DNA of 64,000 nt from Channa striata (GCA_033026295.1 CM065185.1:19648001-19712000), one strand, 5' to 3'. Positions 48,982 to 62,545 are shown, numbered from the stretch's first letter. The notes: generated from the letters alone by a model not told the origin. Translations and numbers: made by a program.

Positions 48982-51705
48982 CACGTGTTTGAAATTAACT
49001 AATACTCCTGTCACATTTTGTGGATTTTCACGCTCCACGGACCTTGAAACCCAGCGATCGCACACTCACAGCAGAAGGTATGACAAGTGGAATTCATATG
49101 TTAATAACTAGTTTACTCCATAGTCCTACATGCTGTTCTTCTCTTCCGCAAACCAGACCTACATCATTTGCAAGTGGTTTGTTTGTCTTGTTAGGCGGGT
49201 GACGTCAAGCACTTGGCGGCCGTGCAGATCAATGGTTCATCACATGGAGTGGGCTCCATTGACTGACGCCGCTGTTTGCAGTGTCTGAGTTCACTCGTCC
49301 GACTTCAAAGGTCACAACAAGCCGTGAACTTGCAAATTCTTCTGTGATCTAGCGCCAAGTCCTGTTACTGTACACTTCATGGAAATGACAAATACCAAGC
49401 AGTATTTGAATATATTTTCCTATGAAAGTGGATGATTAGGTCGGTCTAATAGTGCTGTGTGTCTGTAAGGTAGTAGATAGCGCTGGAAAAACTATTTAAA
49501 ATGATAATGAAAGCGTTTCTGTTATCTTGTGTTTTACAATTATTTCTCGGGGATGTAATTAACAATTCCCTCACCTCTCGCAGTGAGTTGTCTTTGGGCC
49601 GGGCTCTAAATGTGAAGTGCTCCTGTGGAGGTGCTCGCCCACCAGCACTGGGAAGTTTGCTTGCACGGAGCCCCTGGGTGCACCCACATGTGCACGTGAG
49701 ATAGTCTATCAGTGCGTCTCAGGGTGTCGTACAATACGAGTACACACTTGAGCCTATAGCAGGCTCTCTGTTTAATCCGGTTTTCACGGGGACCCTGAGA
49801 CTTTTAGTTTTTTTAACCTGGTGAGGCATGAAGTATTTTAGAATGGCGACATATCAAGGTTGTGGTGTATAATGGTGCAAACTGTACTTGTATGGTGATG
49901 ATAAAGCTGCTCAGTCAGGCGACTTACTAAATAACTAACTACACACGTGAAGGTGCTGCACTCACCAACAGGAGAGTTTTACTTTACTTTTTACTCCACC
50001 GTTCTGTTGTCTGTTGTATGTCACGTGCTACTAGTTTTGCAGCTGTAGACTATAATATTCACTAATGCACTGAAGACATATTATTTCAGATGAAGCAATG
50101 GTTAAAATCAGCTCCACCTTTACAATCTGCAGTTTTTATTCCACAGAACACAGTCTGAGAGATCAGGGTCAGGACTGTTTCCCACACGTTGCTTTCTCAG
50201 TTGGGTCTGTCCACTCTCACTGTTTTCTGATGCTGTTGTAGAAATATCCTCTGAAAAGTTATCATGTGGTGAAGTGGTGCTGTTGAAGTCAAGTCCAACT
50301 TGGCATCGCTGCAGATCTAGTCACTTTTGAAAAAGCTTGGGCGACAATTTAAATGGTTTCTGCATCGGCAGTGAGTTTGCAGCCTTTGTTTATTGCAGTT
50401 TGAGTGTAGCCGTCAGAGCAGGGAGATGGAGGCTTGGGCGGAGCGTGTACTCAGTCTTTCAACTTTAGTCGTGGTGACTGTTGACTTGTAGCACTCAGCA
50501 GTAACTGAACAAGGATGCCTGAGATACAGAGAGCTGCTGGAGAGATCTCATTCGTGTAACTCTGGCCGATCTGAAAACATAGACTAATAAATGAAGGGAA
50601 AAGTGTCCTCATCTGTCTCCACAATGCCGTGTGAAACATATTGCAAATGATTGAAGAGCTTTGTCCTGAAATGAGATGGCCGCCATTAGACAGCAGCTTT
50701 TACAGTGTGTGCGAGACGACGGCGGATGTTGGAGACGGGAATCGTGGTTTTAAGATGGCCGAGTCCCTCAGGGCTGCTCACCAGCACAGCCTCAGTGAGG
50801 TCAGGACACACACACACACACATCGGTCCATCACTTCAAGCGGCTTGGACATACAACTAATGGCAAAGGGGCCTTTGTAAAGTGGCACACTTAAGCCCAG
50901 CACATCCCCCAATACCCATAATACCTTATTTATGGCCTCCTGGCTCGCCATAAAACCAGCCTGTGTCAGCAGCCGGCTGCAAGACCACCGGGGATTCATT
51001 CACTTCATGCCAGGACGTAGCCTGCACCCTTCCCTACCCTTGTATTTTCCCCCATTCAATTCCTCAACCGACATGGGCTCTGTCTCCTCCGCAGCTCCCT
51101 GACGGGGACCACGTCCACGTGAAGCTGCTAAAAATGAATTTATTGGTCAGAAATGTGTGGACGCCGTCACCGCCTCTACTTCCCACCTCCCCGTACGTCA
51201 GCCCATCATCTCCTCCTGATCTCTTTGAAGTCTTTGGTGCTTTCACTCAGGCTTATCATTTCTCCCCTCCTTACTCTCTGCCCTCATCTATAAATATTTC
51301 CCTCCTATCCTCCAGTCCTCCTTTCATCCGTTCCTTAACGTGTCACTATCTCCCGTCGCCTCTTCAGCTCAGCCTCTCTGCCTACTTAAATGAAAAATGG
51401 TCCAAATTTTATATTCACAAAGGCTCTTTTCTCCTCACCACTTTCACTCCAAAAGGTGATGTCCACCATCTGAATAATGCAGCACGGACGTCTGAGCCCA
51501 GTTCAAAGTTTTGAAGGAAAGTTCATCTTACGGTCACAACACTTGCATATAGACGGGGAACGTAAAGAAAAGTGTTTGTGTTTCCTCTAGAGTCATAGAG
51601 ACGATAACCAATTAATGGACTTATCACGTCATTCAGCCGGCTTTTATCACTTCCCGTCAGCCCGTTGTTATGGTTCAGTAGGTGACCAACCTCTGGAGGG
51701 TGCAC

Positions 51706-51726
51706 GCCCCCGCCCCCGCCCCCGCC
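51706..51726. repeat. (GCCCCC)3 tandem repeat
   Basis: Three GCCCCC hexamers in tandem (51706-51723), flanked by partial copies. G-rich on the minus strand. Confidence 0.9.
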
Positions 51727-54700
51727 TTCATGCTTATGGATGGGGGTGTTTTGAATAGTGCGAATCAGTCAAATCAGCCGGTGTGCACAGGCGTAATTTC
51801 TGAGGATGTGCACAATCAATACTGTGAACGATCACAGCAGGCAAAAGGTCACAGAGTAGAAGCAAATGAACCTTCCACGACTACCCTCCTCCTAACGACA
51901 CAAAGATATTCTAAGCAAGTAACGTCATCTAGACATCCAATATTTTCACCACCTTTCTGCTAAATTAAAAATCATCTGTTACTGCACTTCTTGCATGACT
52001 GCTTTGTAAATTGACAATTTCGCCACCGTTGCGAAAAACGAGCCCTATTCAGAACCGAGCTGCTTCACTGTTGTCGCCCTGCCACACCTCTCGTCTCCCT
52101 TTGTCTCCCGCCACAATCTCACCTCCTCCATCGTCCTTCCTTCACACTTCCTTCCCTTGCCGTCTTCCTTCTTTGCTCCTTTGTCTGCCACCCTTAACCC
52201 CCACCCCCCGTCCTTCATTTTTTTCCACAGCAGCTTTCAAAAAGACTTCCCATCTAGGGTTCTTGACAGGTTTCTCTAGACAGTAACCAGCCCCCCAGAG
52301 GGATTTGAACTGTGGAGAACTGTGTGACAGGTGCCTGCCAGAAACGCTGTGGCATCATGTGAGTTTTCCATGGGTAGTCTTTGATGGGCTGCACTTGCAT
52401 GTCTTTCATGTGGCTGCGTGTGTGTCTCTCTGTTGCATCAGGTAGAGTAAAGGATCTGTGTGGGTTTTCAAAGAACAACAACAAAAAAATGTCTGAAGTT
52501 ATTAGATATTATTTTTGCAACCACTCTTTGATTGTTACAGACAGTGTGCAGCAACGGATGCAAATGTAAAGCCGTCCACCGTCTGTGCACGTCATGTTTT
52601 ATGCACTAATTAATGTAACTAAAGAACAACAGGTCAGCACGGCCTCCTCCCGCTGTGCTGCACGTACAGCACGTCTGTGTGTTATGGCCAATCAGTACAG
52701 TGTACAAAACTGCAGAAAATGTTTAAAAAATGGCCGCCCCAGGTTCTTATTAATGATATTAATGAATGACCAAGCTCTACTACAGGTGAGGTCGTACTGG
52801 CGTCACACACACGGTCTCGCTGCAGTCAGTCCTCCATCAGGGGACGGCTGCATCCACTGCTGCCTGGTTAGGAGACGCTTTGACAGGGGCTGGGGAGCTT
52901 TGTCTGCCATGAAGCAGACGGTCTGAGAGGGAAAGGCGGCGGCGTCTTCCACTCTGCTGCTCCGGGGGGTTTACAGCGTCACCTGTCTGTATCAGACGGC
53001 AACTGTGGCCTTTTAGTGTCGCCTTGATTTTGACTGTGGTGTTTAATCAGTGTGTGAGGGACGTTAATCAGCTGGAAGTCCTGGATGTGTCCAGTTCCTG
53101 CAGTAGGTCCTAACAAACTCTCCACCCTCCATCCACCCCTTACTCCATCTGCGTTCATGCCATTGTTTGAGAAGCGAATCCATCGCTGCTCTCCAAACGC
53201 TGGCACGACAAGAAGAGAGAGAAATCCTGTATTATTTTGAAGTGTTCAATTTTCAGCACAATTTCCGCAGTAGTTGATGACTCTTGAAACAAGATTTGGT
53301 TCCAAAATTCATCCAATAACTGGGGGGAAAATGTGACAACAGGAACAATATTGCTGGCATTTCACAGAAATACGTTGCAGGTTGTTATCACCCCACTACA
53401 AGTCATACGCAGTGACAGAGTGTAAGCTGTTCCATGCTGCTGCTGCCTTCGCATAAAACCGTTTCACCCTGACTCGCCAAATCCCACCTGTGAACAGTTC
53501 TAGTGGTCAGGCTGGGGTGGGCGTCTGGACCCTGCTCGTGCTGTGGATATTTGTGGTGAGCCGCTTTTACAATTCTTTTACAAAAGCTGGAGAGTCGGTA
53601 CATTCACAGATGGGGCTGCTGGATCCTGTGGATCAGGACGCTGGGTTTTCTTTATTGTGAGTGCAGCAAACTTTAAAGGGTGATGTGTAAAATCAGACAT
53701 GAATATGTAGCGTTGAATAACAGCTGGTTTCTAGCTACGTGAAAACACCCCATGAAAATAAAATCAGTGTCATGAGACTAGTAGTTGGAAACACGGAAGC
53801 GGAAGCTGCGTGGACACAGGTGCAGGTGTCTGTTAACTCCAGGATAGTTCACGGGTTCTGCAAGTCAAATCCTGTGTCTCCTTTCCGGTCCACAGCCGCA
53901 GCTCGTCTCCAAACACAAGTATGTGTCAACCACATATCTGCAAGTGTTAATGATGTTCCAGGACTGTTCAGTAACACTTTGGTGAGCTGTTATTATTGTC
54001 GGTGGCATCTGAAGGAAGTTTGTGCAAAATTCCTGCAGAAGTCGGTGAAATTGGATCAGCACAAAACTGCGATTCAGGAACTTAAGTGCAGCCCCACTGT
54101 CTCATGTCTTGGAAGAGGCGGCTCTGGTTTACATTTTAGTTCCAAATTGGAAAAAGCTGCTGTGTTTTCAGTCTTTGGTCCAATCAGCAAAGTTGTTTTC
54201 TCCAGCATTCGAGGACTCTTCTTCTAAATAATCTTCTAAATTAGAGAGCAAACATGCAGTGAGAAAATTGACAATGTCAATACACAGAGACAGAAACCTT
54301 GTCTTAAAGTGGGTTTGGTTGCTGTTGGTTTATTTAGGTTGTTTTCTGGGTCATGCTGTACCATGTCGTCTCCCAAGGGATTCAACTTATTCAATTTCTA
54401 TTTAATATTTAACTATTTGCAACATTATTCAGGTTTTCATATTTTGGCATATGTCCACTCCTCAATGAAGCCTGTTTATCTGACACAATTATTTTCAGCT
54501 CTTCAATAATAAATCATAGGTTAATACAGTGACAGTGATCTCAGAACCTCTGTCTGTTTTGAATCTGTCCATCAAGGGTCATCTGTGAAAACCTGCTCAA
54601 TCCAGTTTTATCTGGATCCAGGAAGCCCTCCCCAAGAAACCTTTCACCCCAACCTTTCCCTGCAAACAGTGGTAGCGAGCTTCATTTGTACCCGAGGCAC

Positions 54701-55549
54701 CAGAAACTGCAGAAACGGCTCATCCCACTGCACTCTTACCGTTAAGGTCATAAACCACAGAATCGAAGGTGCTTTGTGTTACGGATGTGTCATTGTGTGG
54801 TTTACTTGACATTTTTGCATATTTGCGTTGTTGCTCTGGAAATCATGTCCCTGCTTTGTAAAGCAACTGGACATATTAAAGACGCTCTTGTCCTCACCAA
54901 CATCCAGGCCAGTCGTTTGGTACCAGGCCGCACAGAAAAAAAAACAATTTATTTTATTTACAGTTAATTTTCTCGATGATCGCGCTAATGGAAGATGTTT
55001 TATTTTGAAAAAGCGGATTCCCTGTGAATTAATGTTACTTTAAATTCCACCAGTGCGTGAAAGTACTACTTGTATGAAATTTAAAAAAGGCAAAGGAGGT
55101 TATGGACCACTGATGTAAGGTACAAGAGGTGAGGTGGTAACTAAAAAGTCGTCACAATGACCCAGTTTGACATTTCCGCACATTTGTCGGAGCATTACAA
55201 GCAAATATAATGATAATCTTCCTCAACCTGGAAAGCCTCACTTCTAAATTAATACAGTAAGTCTGTCCTATTGTTGTGGATGGCAAAACCTGTTGCGTAG
55301 ACTTCCCTAGAATCAAACGGTGCTGTGATATGGATGGTTTAATCTGGATGTGGCGGCCGTTTCCCATCATTACTTTGCCAAATTCCGGCCTCTGTGTGAG
55401 CAGTTTCTCTCCCTCTGGCATCCAGGACACACATTACCATGGCAGTCATGCGTCACGCGTGCCCTCCTTTTCTCTCAAAATTGCCGCCTGTCACAAGATG
55501 CCTCGAGTCTCATTTTCCTCCCAAGCAGCCCCGAAACGGAGCGAGTTAG

Positions 55550-56330
55550 GCTGATGATAATGGATCCTAATTTGACTCAGATTATGATTTATCAGATGCT
55601 GCTGATGCTTCCGTCGGCCACTTTTGTGCGTCTCTGTCAAAGTGGGGGCCGTTACAAGTGAGACGGCCATCCGTCACAACCACCCCCTCCTCCCCCCGAC
55701 ATACGGAGGGTGAGCGCCATACGAGCTGGACTATGATGCCTGCCCCAGAAATTAGGCCACTCCAATTTGATTTCCCTTTTCTCTCTCAATGTCACCCCCT
55801 CTGCACCCCTCCCTTCAGTTCTTGCTGCTCTCCTTCCTCCCCAGACCACACCAGGACAAAATAATCCTCCGGCACTGGAGATACGCATCAGTGAAACCCT
55901 TACCTCTCTCACCAAAACTGCTATTGGAATTCTAATTTAGTCTTGCTCTACTTATTTCCATCATTTACAATCACCTCCGCCGCTATCGCCGCGATTTCTT
56001 TGAATGACTCGTCCCTCATTTCCCTTTTCTGCCTTTAAAGAGTGATCCATTCTGCTGCCGCAGATGAGATGAATCCTTCTCTATGCTTGCTGTGAATAAT
56101 GTCGCACTCAAACTGGCTGTTTCCTAATGCACAGATCTTTGTGGCAGCTTCCTGTGTACGCAGGCTGCGTTGAGTAATTTGTTCTCTGATACATGGAAAA
56201 GATAAATCATGTTCCATAGAGCTCATGTACCCAATCGTCTCAGTCATTATTAATCATTACGGGAATGTATGCTTCCAATCTGAAGTGCCCTCGACGCTGC
56301 AGCCTTTGTCACTGCTAAGTCCATTATCAT
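55550..56330. promoter_or_regulatory. Candidate conserved non-coding cluster
   Basis: Repeat-free AT/GC mosaic that includes GATGATAATGGATCCTAATTTGACTCAGATTATG, TTTATCAGATGCTGCTGATG and, further on, CACTGCTAAGTCCATTATCATCC. Such mixed homeodomain, GATA-like and E-box-like words in a very long intron fit a developmental enhancer region. A pyrimidine-rich section (55760-55850) lies within it. The judgement rests on composition alone. Confidence 0.2.
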
Positions 56331-56587
56331 CCTGAACACTATAGATCTTACATTTGCTTTTGTCTAATTGGATCCATGTGGAGTCCTGTTCTTTTCCTGT
56401 GGTCAAATGAATGCATGTAAAATACGCTCCAATAATTTCTTTCTGTTCTTGTTTGTACTTTTTGTAATTCCATCTTGTTTTTCACCATATTCAGTTTGGG
56501 TTGGTTTCTCATAAGTCTCCTCCTTATTGACTTCTGGATGCAAAAATGATCTTTATTTATTCCAGCGCTTCAAAAAATGAGATGAAC

Positions 56588-57088
56588 TGACACTCCTCTC
56601 CAGACTGAAAACATTTGGGTTTGAATATGAGGCGAGATCAACTTTTATTTCCAGACTCAGAAGTCTACAGAAACGTTTTGTCTGCCAATTGAAAGAACGA
56701 TACCATCAAACAGATAGGGAGACCATTCATCGTGTAGCAAGAGGCAAGGTTGTAGCTCAGTGTCTTCGATCCCCGGTCCCCCCAAGTGTCCTTGGGCAAG
56801 ACACTGAACCCCAAGTGGGCCAGATGAGCACCCTGCATGGCAGCCATCGCAATAGTACTGCAAAGTACTGTGTAAGTCGCTTTGGATAAAAGTCATTTTA
56901 AGTCTGTCTGTTGCTCACACGGAAAATGTCCAACAAAAAGTGCTGTCTTCTGAGTTGTGCATCAGATCTGGGTGTAGATACCTGGAAATAAAAACTGAAA
57001 TCGCAATCTCTTGTCTCATATTAATCTTTTGATTTCAAACCCAAACGTTTTCGGCCTCAGTGTTCCAGTACTTTTCGAGGGGAGTGTA
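56588..57088. mobile_element. Tc1/mariner-type MITE with inverted repeats (interrupted)
   Basis: The two ends are inverted copies of each other. The left end has CACTCCTCTCC, then GACTGAAAACATTTGGGTTTG, ATATGAGGCGAGATCAAC and TTTTATTTCCAGA. The right end, read in reverse complement, has CACTCCCCTCGAAAAGTAC, then CCGAAAACGTTTGGGTTTG, AATATGAGACAAGAGATTGC and TTTTTATTTCCAGG. The left copy lacks about 15 bp near the tip and about 12 bp after GGGTTTG. A TA at 57087-57088 fits Tc1/mariner target choice. I recall this inverted repeat from a common fish non-autonomous element. The centre is interrupted by a SINE. Confidence 0.7.
56746..56902 (+). mobile_element. SINE nested in the MITE
   Basis: GGTTGTAGCTCAGTGTCTTCGATCCCCGG is followed by AAGTGTCCTTGGGCAAGACACTGAACCCCAAGT and, at the end, TGTAAGTCGCTTTGGATAAAAGTCATTTT. 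This is the standard order of a widespread teleost tRNA/SINE-type repeat, with a B-box-like TTCGATCCC. The element is about 155 bp and less degraded than its relatives at 20425-20735 and 11786-11872. Its position between the two arms of the MITE means it inserted after the MITE. Confidence 0.72.
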
Positions 57089-60000
57089 GGTAGAAGTCAC
57101 GCAGAAAAAGGGAGTTAAAGCAGTTTGGTATAAAGAGCAAGAAGAACTACTGCATAAACTAGCGTCATACTTAAAGTAAGTTTTTAAAATTGATAATTGT
57201 CCGAAACGATCTCAGCAGAGCTCGAGAATAAAAACAATTAACCTGAAATCTTACCGTCAGTGTTAAACGAAGACACAATCTGTGAGTAAAATAAAACATG
57301 GAAGCCAAAGAAACTGTGCAAATGTGTGTTTCTGATTCAGGCTGAACTTTCTCCATGAATATGAAAAAGTCTGGCCTTGTTATCAATATGTAGTTTAACT
57401 AAAAGTGTTAAAAAAGCCGAAAGTTGGACTCTTTAATGCTTCCCTAATCCGCTGCTGATAAGACGCTCCCTCGCCCTGCCCGTCTGAAAATCCTCTTCTT
57501 TCCCCCTCACGCTTTTATCTCACACTTTTTACGTCCTCAGGTTCTGCCTGTAATTTGCACAACCTGTAGGAAAACACGGCTCTTGTGGGCACAGGCGTGT
57601 TGAAACTCGTTTTCACTTGTGCTGCAGAGTTGTTAAAGCACCACTACACGTTAATGGGCTAGAAGAGCCTACTTTACGGGCGTGTTGACACAGAAAGGAA
57701 TAATTAGCAGTGTGCAAGGCTTACTGTGGGGGAGCCATTAACTCACAGGACCCTTTCTCCAAGCCGTGTTGCCTGGTTACAGTTTCCCCAGGTGACTGAC
57801 TGTGCTGAGTCACGGCGATCGGCCGTGGATCACAGAGGCTCGCAGCCTGCGAGCGTTAGTTGTGGTTGGTGGATCCTAACGTCATTGTGAAGCTCAGATA
57901 TATTACAGTAAGTGGCTCGTCTGACAGCACGGATCTGTGCTTTGACTGATGTGACGGCGCGGAGTGATGGATGCCGTCTTCTCTTAACCCCCGAGTAGGT
58001 GTCGCTGCGTTGGAGCAGGAGCGTACAGTGTATATGTCTGGGCGTGAGATTAATGGTGAGAGGGACTGAGACGGACATGAGGTGAAAGCAGAACGAGTAT
58101 TTGTGGACAGTCGTAGATGTGTCACAGCTGCACAAAGACACTAACCAGCACAGAATATGAAGATCGCACACGTGGTTAATTTCACGAGCCATCACATCTT
58201 AGTCCAGTCGTAGATGCTCGTTTTTACCGTCAGTCCCTACGACCGTCAGATCAGCGGAGACACAGTTTTGTCACGTTTGTTACGTCACGGCGCTGCAGCG
58301 ATGCTACGTTTGGAAAATGAGAAAGTCGATCAACGATACTGAAGAATTTTATAAGAAATAAAGTGAAAATGGGATTGAATATGGGGTCGCTATGGAAACA
58401 AGTGTGAGACAGATTTGAGACGGAGTATGACAAGAAAGTACAGGAACTACTGGGGGTGGGGCCTGACGTGCCGGACTTATCTGATTGGCTAAATGCAGCG
58501 CAGCACTGAGCCTCGATTCAGTGTGTTTCATTTCAAATGCAGAATCTCTCTCACCACCGCATTCTCTCGGATTTAGTTGGCTGGACCTTATCTTAGTTAC
58601 GCTCCTTTCGCTTAGTTCTTGTTGTGTCCGTGGACCTCCAAGTGGCACATCCATAAATAAATCTTGGACATTTTCAAAAATGCCGCTGCACATGTCAAGC
58701 TCATGGCTAATGTGGCTCATTAGCTTTGGTCATGCGTGGTTATGATATTCGCAGTGCCCTTAAGGATTTCGTTCCTGAGGCAGAAAATTTATAGGAAACA
58801 AGCCTCATGACAAACCAATTTGCTTTCCGTCTCTCGTAAAATGGCCCATAGAAGCGGAAGTGGCTGTTGATGTGAAGAATGTCTGATGATCCACATTTGA
58901 ATAATGAAACTTAAACAGCCCACATAGGTCTGCAAGCCCCCACCCCCTTTGTTCATAGTAAGGCAGGATTACAGCTATAAGGAGCAGGGTCCAATTTATT
59001 TGCCCTTAGCCGAGCAGACCGCTATCGATACACTGATGTGTGCAGGCATGAAATTGGCCCATGAATTAACAGGAGCCATGTTGCTGCGTGTCCTGCCTTT
59101 ATCGCCTCCAGTGGCGCCATAGCTTGAAATCGAAGGCCAGTTACACATCTTGCCTTAAAAGCGTGTGTGTGTGTGTTTATGTGCAGAAGCATTAATATCA
59201 GTCAAATATTATATTACCATCTTTGACATTTCTGACCAGCAATGCCCCTGGAAAAATAGAGACACCCTATAAAACTGAAAAGCAATTAAATTCAATGGGT
59301 TCCGTCGATGGATTCCAGTGTTTGTTGTCTGCTTTGCACGAGTGTCGACACCCCGTGGGATTGCTGAGGCTCAGACTGAATGCTACTGTAAGTCGCAGGA
59401 TGGGATCTGTTCATGTGCGGCGCAGAATCCATTATTTCCAGAGAAGTGCTGTTGGACTGAGGAAAACAAATGTTATTTTTTACCGGAGCAGTTCATGTTT
59501 CGTTTTGGATGTAATGTCTTTCAAAGACGCCAATTATTCGAACTCTTACAATGATGAAGCAGGAAGTACGTTGTGTTTTTTTTCAGTGAACCCACTTACA
59601 GCGTGACTCCCAGCAGCTCCTCCCACAGCGGGTACGTTTCTCTGTAGAGCTGCATTTGTCATGAAAGCTGCTTCTCCTGCCGCAGCATTTCACCAACTCA
59701 ACTACCACATTTCTCTCGTAATGAACAAAACTCCCACAAACCGCTGCACCCAGCTTAAACCGGCGTGTGGCCTCTGAGAATAGCGAGAGGTTTAAAATCC
59801 GAGCGGGGCCACGAGCGTGCAGATGGTGTCGGATTCAGCCGGGGTTACACAACGTGTTAGCTAGATTCATTAGCCTCTTAGCTTCCCTGTCAATACAAGC
59901 TCTTACATGGACTGAGAAATTCTGCTTGGATGCGTGCCCCCCTTTGCACTGATTAGCTTGTGCAGTTTATCAGCATGAAGTTCCACTTTAGTCTTATTCT

Positions 60001-61378
60001 ATTGACACGATGGGGCAAATGATGGCGACTTGCAGTGTGTTGATACTGTATCGATTTGCATCTAATTGCCATGTTTCTGCAGATCCACTTGGTTCAGCCT
60101 GGGTCTCGGGGTTAAGCCCGTGCACTCCAGAGTCAAAGCAGATCGGGTTAATAGGAGCCTAAATGGCGTCAGACACCGTGGCCTCCTGGCCTTTCTAATC
60201 TCCTCACTGCATCAGACACCGTGGTGGCTGTGAGTAGTTAAGCTCAGCTAATCCTTTTTTAGCCATTATGGATCCAGGGAGGGTCAGCTGAACATACCGG
60301 GTCTTATTCAGCAACCACAACTGACCCACGTGCATTTCAGAACTCATTCAGAGCTCTTCGGTTTATTTTTCTGTTCTGTTGTAATCACTACATTTCATTT
60401 TGTGTCATTAAAACCTGTGCCAGGTACACAGCCGCAGCGGTGCTACGCCCGCCCACAACATAGTGTCTGACAGAAATATTGATTTGCAAACATTAAACTT
60501 GTTCGAACCATAAAGTCTGCCACAGGAAAAACAGTAAAAACACAAGGGTTTTTAAAAGTATCCGGCCAGAAGAAATGAGCAGTGACGTTTTACTTGAAAG
60601 TAAATCCATCAAATCGTCCTGTAAAGCCCAGAGAAACGTAAAACCAAAGGCCATCTTGAGTCTAAAATGTCCAAATTTATTCCGGGGGTCATTAAAATCT
60701 GCTTCTGATTGATGGATTTAATAGTTTGTGCACGTGTCTGCACATAAAACGCTGCATTGTAGTTCAATTTTAGGTTGATTAGACCTAAGATGAAGACAAC
60801 GTGCAGTGAATGCCACTGCAGTGAGTCCTAAAGAAAACTCATCAGTCATCCAAGGATGTCCATCCAAAATGTCCAAAGTAAAGGTCTCTGCGGTTTTCAT
60901 TTGTTCCTAATGAGTATCAACGTGCATTCCAGCTCTGTTTAATCTAAGTGTGCAACTGTTTGATGAAACGGACCAATCTTGGCCGCAGTAGATAACGGGG
61001 AAGTCGGCTCACAGATGGAGCGTTAGCCGCTGTCCCCGGTTAGCGGGAGCATCCGTCTCCCCGCTAGCTGTCTGTGAGCCTTCGATCAATAGAGCTGGAT
61101 TATCATCTTCAGCATCTCAGTTCATTTTTCACAGCGGAGAAAGGCTCCACCAGCTGCTCTCTCTTTGTCAGAGGATGTCGAGCCTAGTTCCCCGCCATCT
61201 GATAAGATTACGCAAACTAACCGCCACAGCTGCGGCGTTCAAGCGGAACACGTATTCGTGACGCGCACTGTTTTCTTACTCTACGTGTCAGTACATCAGT
61301 AAATGTTTATTTAACAGGCTGCCGAGCCCGTCGCTGCAACAGTCACATGTCGAGACGGGAATCCCTTGACTGCCCGTG

Positions 61379-61417
61379 TTTAATTAAATGTTTAATTAAG
61401 ACGCAGGCTTTAATTAA
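61379..61417. promoter_or_regulatory. Three-copy TTTAATTAA cluster
   Basis: The 9-mer TTTAATTAA occurs exactly at 61379-61387, 61391-61399 and 61409-61417, all in the same orientation. TAATTA is the classical homeodomain core. The centres are spaced 12 and 18 bp apart, and a further TTGACTAATATGAATAAAG follows. This may be a homotypic homeodomain site cluster. It could also be chance in AT-rich DNA. Confidence 0.35.
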
Positions 61418-62391
61418 AAAGTTGACTAATATGAATAAAGGATTATTGGCGTATCACAGAGTACAATCGTTGGTTAAGAGGGCAGGTGTGATTTTATTGG
61501 ATTCAGATACTGTGAATCTGCATTAGAACCATGGAAGTCTTGACTTCCATTATTTATGTTCGGCGTGCACCGTAGCTTGGCGGTGAGGATTTCTCTCCAC
61601 GGAGGCTCCTGCACTCGCCGTTCCGCACGTGTTCGGATGGTCTGCGCGGGCTCCGGCACGGCCATCGCCAGCTGTTTCCTTTTTACTGCCCGAGTCCGGG
61701 TGCACACCCTTGTGTCAAGGGCACGTCGATCCACTAAGTGACCTCTAAGTGAGTGAAAGGTTGTTAAATTTACAGCCGCTGCAGTTGGTGGTCGCTCTGA
61801 ACATTCTTCTGTGGGCATGGGAAGAGCAGCCCGTGTGAATAAGACCATTCAGTTCTAATCGCCAGGATTAGGAGTCTGTCCATCAGCTGCGTCTGTCACT
61901 TACACCGCTGCACATCGCTCTGTCTGCTGGCATGCTTTGATTGGGATCTGTGGAGGCAGCATTGGTGTCGTGTGAGATTTTGAAGTGAAAGCACAGATCT
62001 GACAAATCCACTTAGTTTAGTCCAGTTTGGCCACTTCCTTCGTTACGGCGAACAAAGCAAAGACTTCCAGTGGCTGAGTTTTTAATCGCTCAGCACTGAG
62101 GTTTTTAGAAAACCCAGCGAGTCACCCTGCGGCATAACGACATACTGCGGCGTTCTGGTTGTAAGATTGAAGTCTGACCACCAGACGCGCTTCTGTCCTG
62201 ACGCTGCTAACAGTACCGGGCGGCAAGTCCAATTCTGCCTTTGTGTACTTTGTGTACTCGTATTCATAAAACTTCTCAGTGACTGCGATCGATCACTGAA
62301 GTTCTCTGTTTCCCAAAGTTAGTTTACCCTCTTTTCTCCTTGTTGTTTTCTGTGAACACAGTGTTCGCCACCATTTTGTTTTGCTTGAAGA

Positions 62392-62545
62392 ACATGCAGG
62401 ATTTGCTTAACTGCAGTGGATTGGTGACGACTTAGTGTCCAGCAAGTCATACTAGAAGCAAAAACGGTTAGTACTTGCATCAGTACTGGGTTGGGAAGTG
62501 CTTGTAAACTCAGTCTGGGGGGGAGACGTATCGGGACGTCCCTCA
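62392..62545 (+). mobile_element. hAT-like non-autonomous element, 3' end fragment (second copy)
   Basis: GGATTTGCTTAACTGCAGTGGATTGG, then AGCAAAAACGGTTAGTACTTGCATCAGTACTGG and, at the end, GTATCGGGACGTCCCT. It aligns in the same order with the fragment at 45682-45786. GTATCGGGACGTCCCT is the recognisable tip of fish hAT elements. The left part of the element is not recognisable. Confidence 0.58.

Larger units (their letters stand above)
40001..50000 (+). other. Large pard3 intron G, middle part
   Basis: No exon was recognised. It contains a (GT)n near 40967-40985, a SINE-tail fragment at 43931-43970, a hAT-like fragment at 45682-45786, a CCAAT- and CpG-bearing candidate regulatory block at 46790-47330, a poly-C/T-rich stretch near 47520, a strong hairpin at 48288-48338, and a G-run plus poly-A near 48931-48981. 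The 179-codon frame at 43756-44295 runs through the SINE-tail fragment and has no recognisable domain. Confidence 0.8.

Noticed and set aside
50963..51514. 183-codon plus-strand open frame, the longest in the window
   Set aside because: The frame comes from a pyrimidine-rich stretch, which avoids stop codons and gives a Ser/Pro/Leu-rich product without domain features.
53739..54227. 162-codon plus-strand open frame
   Set aside because: No similarity to a known family could be seen and it has no flanking gene structure. It fits chance within 33 kb of intron.
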